Origin: Smittium mucronatum
Taxonomy: Eukaryota; Kickxellomycota; Harpellomycetes; Harpellales; Legeriomycetaceae
Reading direction: 5' to 3'
Assembly (NCBI GenBank): GCA_001953115.1
Contig: LSSL01005449.1
Location: 1-19,408 of the forward strand
DNA length: 19,408 bases
The position numbers and the translations under genes are program-made. The notes beneath the pieces were generated by a model, which had not been told where the DNA came from, ran no database searches, and saw nothing but the letters and a program-made list of their open reading frames with translations. Positions 10,001 through 17,770 of this stretch are shown here, piece after piece (positions within the stretch are counted from its first letter, which is position 1; each line of letters opens with the position of its first letter).

Positions 10001-12960
10001 AGATTTTTTTTATATTATTGAAACTAAAAAAATAATATTGAAACTAGATAATTTTCTATTTGATATTTATTTCCAATAAAAATTTACATAAAAAGTCAGA
10101 AACAGAAATAGGGTAAAGTAGCATATTTTTTTTTCTTTTTTATACCAATAAAAATAATAATAATCTACAAATTAAAAGTAAATTTGCTATTAAATAGTCA
10201 AATTTTCATTTTTTTAAAAAAAAATAGGTTTAAATTAATTTTATTTAAAAATAAACAGTTTTAAATACATTTTCGATTCTGAGTACTGATTAGGACATTT
10301 TCTTGTCAAAATTTACCCATAATATATTAAAATATGGGATGTAAAACTATAAAATCTATGTTTACGAAATAATATCAATTATAAGAAATTTTTATGTTCT
10401 TTATTATGCTGCCTTGAATTCAAAAAATAAGCATCGATGATATATTATTTAAAATAATAAGGAAAAGATACCCTAAAAATCCCTAATTTTACGATTTCAA
10501 TAAAACTATGTTTAAAATAAACCAAGGATTTAAATTATTAATATTAGAATGAAGTTTTTTTGCTAAAATAAAAAACATCATTTTTTTTGGTGTGGGATAA
10601 TATAAATTTTTGTATTTATTCTCTACCAGTAATTCAGCTAAAAAAAATAATCATTAAAATATTTTTAACCATGAAAAAATTAATCTTTATCTTAGGTTAA
10701 AAATGGTATAAACGCATTCCATAAAAAAATGATTACATCTTGCTTAATACTGATTATTTTTTAAGTTTTTTTAAGTAGATTTTTATATGAAATAAAGAGA
10801 TATGAAAATTATTTTAGAATACTATTTTATTAATTTTTTTCAAAAAAAATTCGGAGAACAAGATATTAGTGAAGAAAAAATTTATACTTTGTTGAAAATT
10901 AAAAATTACTCCCCTTTCGAAAATACACTTTGTTTATGATCTGGATATTTGAAAACTTTATTTTTCCATTTAAAGTAAAAAACAAAAATATAATTGGCGA
11001 ATAGAACTTTAAAGGGTAAAAAACATGACTCAGTAGGTCATTAAAGATTTTTTCTTCAATTTTTTATTAATTTTTATTAATCTTTTTTTCAATACTTTTA
11101 ATTTTTTAAAACTAAATAATTATGTATTAAATTTCTTATTATCACACATTTGAGTCTTATCTGTATAATGATTTTTAACTTTAAAAAACCATATAATAAA
11201 TGATAAAAATTTTACAGAAAATTTAGGCGAAATAATTCTTTAGAACCGGTTTAATTTTTTATGTTTAGATTAAAAGATTAAAGCTTTTAATATATTATTT
11301 TACGTATAAATTATTGAAAAAATATTTAATTTTAATTTTAATAAAATTATATTAGATAATTTCATAGCTTTAATATAGATATCTTTATCTGATTATATTA
11401 TATTATAACAATTTTTCAGCACAATGCATTTATGGTAAATAAAAAAATGTAAAAATCTCAGGGATACTATAAAATTTATGAATATATGCTTTTTCAACTT
11501 TAAAAACCATCTTTTCACTAGTCTTTTTTAGCCTATATTTTATGAATTGATCTTTATTTTTAAAAATACTCGTATTATCATAATTTATCAAGGGATGATT
11601 TCACAATCTTAAAAAAAGAAAAAAAAAGGATGTGTTCACAAATCTTGAAATAACTTATCTTCATATTTATATTTATATACTCAAATTCATTCTTCTTCAA
11701 ATTTAATCTTATAATATTTTTCTAAAGGCTATATGGCTCTTTTACTATTTTAAAATAATATGGTTATTCTGTTTGTAAATTCATATTTTTTTCATAAGGT
11801 TTATATGATATATGATAATTTGAATAAAAGATTACAATTTAATTCTTTGCCGTAATTTAATTGAGATTTTATTAATATTTAGAACTGATTTATTTTATTT
11901 AAAATTTCGGCAATCATTTGAGTAATATACTTTCAAATATAGTTATTAATATCATTTTTAAACCATATGCACCTTTTTTCTTGAGTTAATCAACCATATT
12001 ATTACATATTTTCTTTAAATTATTAGTTTAATGGTTAATAATAATCATTTAAAACATTTTTTTTAATTATTCAAAAATGGCTTAAAAACACATAATAAAA
12101 TATTTTATTATATTGTGCTAAAATTAATTTTGCTATTTTTACACTAAACTCCACTCGATAAACTTTTTTCTCTTTAACTTTCCCCCACTTTTCGTAAAAT
12201 ATAGAACCGAACTAATTTAAATTCTAGTATTTTTTCTCCCGAATATATTTACTACTTTTAAAATGTTAAAACTATATTCAAATTTATTATTCGGTTGAAT
12301 ATATTATATTTAAATAATTAAAAGTTAAAGTGATCTCCATATATTTAGCCTATTATTTTTGAAATATAAAAGCGTTTAATAAAAATTTCTAAACTATTGA
12401 ACAAATTAAAATCAAATTTTAACATAATAAGATGTCAAACGTGGTTTTTTTAAATAAATAAAAAAATTAGCTTTTTGCAGACTATTCATCTAGTACACCT
12501 TTGCCTAAAATTTCTCCCAGACATTCCTAAAAAGGATAATTTTATCGAATGATAAAATTATCGTACACTCCCAAAAATTTCATATTTAAAGATAACACTT
12601 ACTACTTCAATTTATGCGGTTAATGTGTATTTTAAATGTATATTTTTTCAATTAATAGTGGGCGAATAGTCCCGTTATTCAACCTAGCACCAAAATTTAT
12701 ATTATAATCCTCGATTTTTTTTGATATTTCACATAAATATTGCATTAGAACCACATAAGTATTTTTTAACCGCCAATAGAATTTAGTTTCCAGGTTAAAT
12801 TATATTAATAATATTTTTTTACCATATAAAACATGTTATTTTCCCTTATTAGTATCTAACTTAAAACTAATACATTAATGATATTCAATTTATGTATTTC
12901 TTATCATTACCAATGTTTATAAAGCATTTTTTAATATTTACCGGATATTATTCTATATTT
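7001..12960. other. AT-rich gene-free region, central part
   Basis: Nearly 6 kb without a supported gene on either strand. The base composition is like the left arm, with frequent A/T runs and no tandem satellite visible by eye. From about 11900 to 12900 the plus strand again has far more C than G. The one clear structure is a perfect 12-bp inverted repeat at 12535-12562. No tRNA box pairs, rRNA or transposase fragments were recognised. Confidence 0.7.
12535..12562. repeat. Perfect 12-bp inverted repeat with 4-nt loop
   Basis: GATAATTTTATC (12535-12546), loop GAAT (12547-12550), then the exact reverse complement GATAAAATTATC (12551-12562). The next flanking pair (G/G) does not match, so the arms end sharply. 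Such a palindrome could extrude as a cruciform or form a transcript hairpin. It has no T tract of terminator type directly after it. No function is assigned. Confidence 0.75.
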
Positions 12961-12968
12961 AAAAAGAG
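12961..12968 (+). repeat. Candidate target-site duplication, left copy (AAAAAGAG)
   Basis: AAAAAGAG occurs here directly before the GC-richer block and again at 13596-13603 directly after it, overlapping the end of its A tract. Target-primed insertion of LINE-type elements typically gives such flanking repeats merging with the poly(A). The 8-bp repeat is low in complexity, so coincidence is possible. Confidence 0.35.
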
Positions 12969-12974
12969 AATGAC

Positions 12975-13053
12975 TCCCCAAGGGTGAATTACCTTGCCGT
13001 GGTTTAGGGGCTTAATAGTGTACTTTTCGAAGTACAATAAACTAAAATTTCAC
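12975..13053 (+). ncRNA. Possible HDV-like self-cleaving ribozyme fold at the element's 5' end
   Basis: A double-pseudoknot layout of HDV type can be drawn. P1: 12975-12981 with 13004-13010 (C:G x3, A:T x2, one terminal U.G, one C.A mismatch). J1/2: GG (12982-12983). P2: GTGAA 12984-12988 with TTCAC 13049-13053. P3: ACC 12991-12993 with GGT 13001-13003, closing a 7-nt L3. P4: TGTACTT 13019-13025 with AAGTACA 13030-13036, capped by a TTCG tetraloop. J4/2 contains CTAAA, with C13042 in roughly the position of the catalytic cytosine. Points against: the first base is U where G is usual, P1 has a mismatch, and P1.1 is not evident in the 8-nt P1-P4 linker. It could be a decayed copy or only a structured leader. 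The P4 hairpin itself is certain. Confidence 0.3.
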
Positions 13054-13293
13054 ACAGCATTGTATTATTATTTGTTGAGAGTAGTGAAGACAGCGCACAG
13101 CGATTCGGAGGACAACGGTTCCAGAGGAGGACCATCTAGAAACAGGAGGAACCGATATTTTAGCACAGCTGAGGCATAGTCTAGTGCACAAGTCTAGCGT
13201 TCGAAAGTCAGACGGATCTCAGCGTCTAACAGCTATTTGTAGAAAAGCCATGTCTATCAATCCCACGTTTGGTTAGGAGACTAATTTTATTAA

Positions 13294-13363
13294 TCCTGTT
13301 AGAAGCAGGCTCTGACTAGGAGCTCAGCAGCTTCAATGAACTATTTTTCATTGACTAAGAGCT
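13294..13363 (+). other. Two adjacent stem-loops in the retroelement's 3' half
   Basis: Stem A: 13294-13303 pairs with 13311-13321 over 10 bp, with one bulged T (13317) and one G.U pair, closing a 7-nt loop. Stem B: TCAATGAA (13333-13340) pairs perfectly with TTCATTGA (13347-13354) around a 6-nt loop, with an outer AGCTC/GAGCT pairing (13321-13325 with 13359-13363); base 13321 can join only one of the two stems at a time. Smaller hairpins lie at 13210-13227 (AGACG/CGTCT, 8-nt loop) and 13463-13480 (CTGTC/GACAG, 8-nt loop). LINE reverse transcriptases often recognise 3' stem-loops; whether these serve that role is inference. Confidence 0.5.
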
Positions 13364-13573
13364 TAATTCTTGACTACATGTATCCTCAGTAATCCAGCCT
13401 ACTTGAAGCAATTCCAGTGGAATCTTTCGGTTTGTATATTGCATCCTTTTCTCGTAGGTACGCTGTCAGTATTCCGACAGAAGAGCTTATTTTATTTAGG
13501 ATAATACTATTTTCTATACGTTTTTTTCTTTTTTCATATTTTTTTATTATAGTTTTTAATGAAGTTATAATAC

Positions 13574-13600
13574 AATAAAATTCCGTGATACAAAAAAAAA
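13574..13600 (+). terminator. Poly(A) signal and A tract at the retroelement's 3' end
   Basis: AATAAA at 13574-13579 is followed by 12 nt and then nine A residues at 13592-13600, the spacing expected between a poly(A) signal and a copied poly(A) tail. This sets the element's orientation as plus, in agreement with the structured 5' end. A GTGTGTGT run follows at 13603-13610, outside the element. Confidence 0.5.
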
Positions 13601-13603
13601 GAG
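13596..13603 (+). repeat. Candidate target-site duplication, right copy (AAAAAGAG)
   Basis: Matches 12961-12968 exactly for 8 bp and is broken on both sides (T versus A before, A versus T after). It overlaps the A tract, so the true boundary between tail and duplication is ambiguous. Confidence 0.35.
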
Positions 13604-14640
13604 TGTGTGTCTTTGTTTTGTATTAAAATTTAATCAAGAAAATTTGATATAATTTTCTAGGGAAAATCTCAATAAAAAAGAAGAATAATAAAATTTATAG
13701 CTAAATCGATGGCTCTTGAGATATCATTTTCATAAAAGGATAAAAATTATCTCTCTATTTTTTTTTTAAAAAAAAATCAAAAAGAGAAAATCCTTCGATA
13801 GATTAAAATTATATAAGTAAATTATATATATATATGAAAAACAATTGTAAATCTTCAGATGTTTATTTTTACAATAAGTCATATTTTATAATAACTATTC
13901 CTTCTTAAATGTGAAAAAGGTAATGTTAAATTGTATTTATAAGTATCTCTAAAGGTGAAAATGGTATACGTAATTATTTCTATACCCAATAATACAAATA
14001 AATGATTTAAATAAATAAAAACAATGAAAATATATGTAAAAAAGTGATTAAATTCGAATTTAATGAATATTTTTAAGCGCTTTCTCCATATATAAAATTA
14101 TTTTTTACAGTTTTATGAATTAAAATAAAATAAAATATGAATATATATCTGAAATATTTTTATACTTTACACGATTCAGTAAAAATAAAATTACTACGAG
14201 GCTATAAAATTAAGCTTTGAATTGGTGAGTTTTCATAATTGTTTTTTTAATCTTTATGTAATTTCAAATGGTAAAAAAAATCTGTATAAAATTAAAGAAA
14301 CACCTCTTTATCTTGAAATTCAACAAGATTTTTTTAAAAAACCAATTAATTAACCTATAGATAAAATTTTAAAAAAATACTTCGTCTCTAATTTCTGAAA
14401 CTTTTTCAATTATAGCTAAAAAAAATGAGATATATGTAAATCTCATTAATTTGGATTTTAAAACCAACTAACTCAAATAAATTTTAAATTTACACTTAAC
14501 AGAAAAAAATTCTTCGTAATTTTTTTGATAATAGATTTTTTTGTAAATTAATTCTCTTTTTTAAAAAATCCGAATTTTTAATACTCTGGCCTTTCAAATT
14601 GGTTAAATAAAGAGGATTTTGAATTTTTTTGACAATCTTA

Positions 14641-14663
14641 AATATTAATATTAATATTAATAT
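14641..14663. repeat. AATATT microsatellite
   Basis: Nearly four tandem copies of the 6-mer AATATT, directly followed by TTTGAT and a G6 tract (14671-14676). Simple sequence repeat with no assigned function. Confidence 0.85.
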
Positions 14664-16387
14664 ATTTGATGGGGGGTTTCTATTGCGCATAATTTTCCAA
14701 CGCAATATGCAATAAAAAAACTTGGTTTTCTCAACTAAAAAAAAAAGTTAAACTGAAAAAATGGACATTGCAATATTTTTTATTTTTGGTAAATTGAAAT
14801 CGACTGAAAGAAATAAATAAATAAAGAATGCAAAAATATGTTGATTTTATTATTATTCTATGTATTATTTTTTTAACCATTAATATTTTAGATTATTTCA
14901 AACATTTAACTAAAATTTTGGATAATTATTGGTAAAAATTCAAAAAATTGAACATTGTTAAATTTTCAAAAAAATATAATATTAGGTTATTTTTGCTTTA
15001 AAAATTCGCTGATGAATAGTTTCACAAAAATTAAAAAACTTCAAAATCGATTATAAAACTTCACTTTAACTCTATCAAAGTTAACTAGCGTATATAAAAA
15101 AGATTTATTGTGGTCTAAAATTTTTGAAATTTAAAATTTGAAATTTTTTTATTTTATTTTATTTTACTAATAATCAAAAAATATGAATTAAAATCAAAAT
15201 TTATGGGAAATAGAATTTTTATAAGGATAATATATTTTATTAATCCAGGATAAATCTAGTATTAATTAATATCGAATATTTTTTTTGGGGGTTTTACCTG
15301 ATTTATTAAAATTAAGGTTGAAATTCGACGGGGTACATATTTTTTATATTTTTTGTTAGATTTTATTTTTGTAATAAAAGTTTAAGTACATTAAAGTTTT
15401 TTAATATATCATACTTATTAGTTTATTAATTGGGATGTGCTAAAAAAAATTTCTTTTTTTTGTTAATATTATTTATTTTTAGTATTAAGTATATTTTTCA
15501 TTTAAAAATTACGAAATTATTTTATTTTGCGTAACTAAAAGCCTATAGTTCTCTATCTTTACTGGCTAAAAACATTTAAATTTAGAAATGAATTTCATAA
15601 AATTTAAGTCACTGATTTTTCTCATATTTTTTTAATTAGTATTTATATTTTTGTTTGATTCAGTGGTACTATTGTTTAATAATAATATTTTAAATGGAAT
15701 TATTTGTTAAATTTTTTATAATTCATTCAAAATATAAAATATTAACTTCAATTTTTGTAAATTTAATGAAAAAAAAGTTTATCTTTGTGTCATAAAGTTA
15801 AGTTTAAAATTTAACTTCCATAAAAAAGTTAGATGTAATTTAGTGTTTTTATATTTTGATGAATAAATCTATAATTTATTTTGATTGCTGAGCAAGTTTA
15901 TATTCCAAATCATTGTATATTTTTCTTGGAATATAAAAAATTTATAGCAAGAATTTTTCTTGGAATTTTTTGCGAAATTATTTTATCAATTTTTTTTTAT
16001 AAATGACGTTTAAAAATATTGTGGACGCTGGAAAGTATCTTATTTCCCATTTCTTTTTCTGTTGAAAATAAAATTTTATAAGAGGGTATGGTTTATAATA
16101 ATAGCATATCTCTGTAAGATTACCATATTCAATTTAATATTTTTTTAAATTGTGAAACTACTGAATGTTTTATTAATATCATATCTGTGTAGGATTAAAA
16201 TTTAAAGTTTTATTAACATCAAAAAGATTATTATGTGTATTTATTTGATTTTTTTTAAAGATAAAAGTAATATATAAGCAATATTATATATATATATATC
16301 CAAAAAATCCCTATCAATTAAAGCTCAAATTAGCCCTAAAAATAAAAAATTGGTATATAAATTTTTAGATTTGATAATAATAGTTTT

Positions 16388-16406
16388 ATTATTATTATTA
16401 TTATTA
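16388..16406. repeat. ATT trinucleotide microsatellite
   Basis: Six ATT units plus one A. A (TA)n run of 15 nt lies about 90 bp to the left at 16285-16299. Both are ordinary microsatellites of AT-rich DNA. Confidence 0.9.
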
Positions 16407-17440
16407 AAAGTAAAAAAAAGGCCGCTTTCATACGCTTAAAATAATTTTAGCAAATATATGTACTTAACAAAATTTATAATAAAAGAAAATGAAACTAAAA
16501 AAGATCGCTCTTTCGTATGTAGATAATATTATAGAGGCGTAAAAAAAAACTGAATTAATAAATAATCAAAAAAGAATTATTTACATACAAAAGGCATGCA
16601 ATAATTTTTGAAAATTTTTACTTTATAACAAATAAAATAATAGGGAGAAAAAAATATTATAAGTGATCTTCAAAAAACAAAAAAAAAGCCAACAAAGTGT
16701 TAAAATAACACAACAGATACATTATAGGGAATCGCCATATATCTAAAAGTTTTTACGAAAATATTTTAAATAATTTTTTTTCGACAGAAATTTGTTTAGT
16801 TAATTTATTTTGTATTTTTACCACTTTTATTTACTCTATTTTAGATTTTTTCCCCCCAAAATTTTATTAATTTTAAAATAAATTTCTCGTGAAAAAAAGG
16901 ATGTAAAAAATCTTGGATTTTTACAAAGACTTAAAATTTTTTGCTCGATCATTCACATTTACAAATACATTAAACTCTTAAAATTGTGTGAAACTTATTT
17001 TTATTGGATAATAAAGAAAAATATATATATATTATTTTTAAAAAGATTATAGAAATTATTTAAATACATCTTTTTAGAAATAATTTTTAATAGAGAAACT
17101 ATACATACACCCAAATCACATTTAAGTGAACAAAAAATTTATTCAGACACCACTGGAACAATGATTTGGAGAATACCACAAAGAATTAATCTATTCCAAT
17201 ACAATATTGAGCATCTAAATAAATTAATATAAAATCCAGTGATAATATAAAGCAAAACCGGCAGAATTTTCTTGATAAAAATATTTTTATTTTTAGCAAT
17301 AAAAAAACTAATGAATATTAAATAGGAAAAATCTATAGTATATATATATATGGAGAGAAAAATCCTGAGATTTATAATATATTCCATTAAGTCTCTTGTG
17401 ATATAATTTTATTTAGTTTTTCTTTTTTTTTAAAAAAAAA

Positions 17441-17770
17441 AAATACAGGGAAGGAAAAATAAGGTTTATCACTAAGCCATGCTTTAAGTCTACAATTTAA
17501 AACAAAGGGTCTGAGAAGCAGATGTAAATTTAAAAGCAAGGGGTTTTCAAATTAATCAAGTTCACTAAAGTATATTTTGATGAAGGTCTAGGTGAAAAAC
17601 GTCTATTTATTTAAAGAGTAGCGCCCTAATAAAAATAATGATGGAGGGTCCCTACCGCTAAAAGAATATTATATATATACTGATAAAGAAAACTGAAACC
17701 GAATAGACAAAAAAAATAGTAACTCAAAAGACACTAAGGGGAGAAAGAGACATAACACTTCACTAAATAT
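17441..17770 (-). other. 3' flank and probable 3' UTR of the START-like gene
   Basis: Composition rises here from desert level, as expected for transcribed 3' UTR of the minus-strand gene ending at 17771. On the minus strand, AATAAA (complement of TTTATT at 17606-17611) lies about 160 nt past the stop and is a plausible poly(A) signal. No additional reading frame or RNA gene is recognised. The boundary between UTR and desert is placed by composition only. Confidence 0.45.

Larger units (their letters stand above)
12969..13600 (+). mobile_element. Non-autonomous LINE-type retroelement (putative, about 630 bp)
   Basis: A block with far higher GC than its surroundings (sampled lines 45%, 55% and 35%, versus mostly 10-28% outside) begins abruptly near 12970. 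Its 5' end folds into nested hairpins (see the ribozyme-like entry). Its middle has several stem-loops. Its 3' end has AATAAA (13574-13579) and, 12 nt later, an A9 tract (13592-13600). A candidate 8-bp target duplication flanks it. No transposase or reverse transcriptase is present: all three plus frames have frequent stops. A structured 5' leader joined to a polyadenylated 3' end is the layout of internally deleted LINE derivatives, such as the short R2 derivatives in insects or NARTc in trypanosomes. A decayed SINE or a retroposed structured RNA is the alternative. The intact GC content suggests a recent insertion. Confidence 0.5.
13604..17440. other. AT-rich gene-free region, right arm
   Basis: No supported gene on either strand. 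Between about 14600 and 16100 the plus strand has more G than C. Short repeats are (AATATT)n at 14641-14663, (TA)n at 16285-16299 and (ATT)n at 16388-16406. Long T-then-A runs that could fold back lie near 13758-13777 and 17422-17443. A hairpin TATTGCG/CGCAATA with a 13-nt loop (14681-14707) is unusually GC-containing for its setting. An 82-codon minus-strand frame at 17139-17387 is hydrophobic but of random AT-driven composition and is not called. Confidence 0.7.

Noticed and set aside
11026..11032. TGACTCA (AP-1/Gcn4-type site)
   Set aside because: A single 7-mer far from any gene; chance occurrence is likely.
12994..13179. 61-codon frame inside the retroelement
   Set aside because: It begins at a TTG within the folded leader, its N-terminal half reads through hairpin sequence, and it matches no family I know. 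It could be a shadow of a lost ORF1, but there is no support.
16415..16550. Two loosely similar GC-containing patches (near 16420-16435 and 16503-16522)
   Set aside because: The similarity is limited to a few bases and a 6-bp inverted match; too weak to call an element.
17053..17229. Plus-strand frame that ends in a less biased peptide stretch (around 17140-17220)
   Set aside because: Tempting as a transposase relic, but it is short, has no second supporting segment, and no motif was recognisable.
17139..17387. 82-codon hydrophobic minus-strand frame
   Set aside because: Composition (Ile, Phe, Leu, Tyr, Asn, Lys) is what random AT-rich DNA yields. At roughly 80% AT about one frame of this length is expected by chance over 15 kb in six frames.
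2500..17440. Mitochondrial DNA insertion as the source of the AT-rich DNA
   Set aside because: No mitochondrial protein, rRNA or tRNA pattern is visible anywhere in the region.
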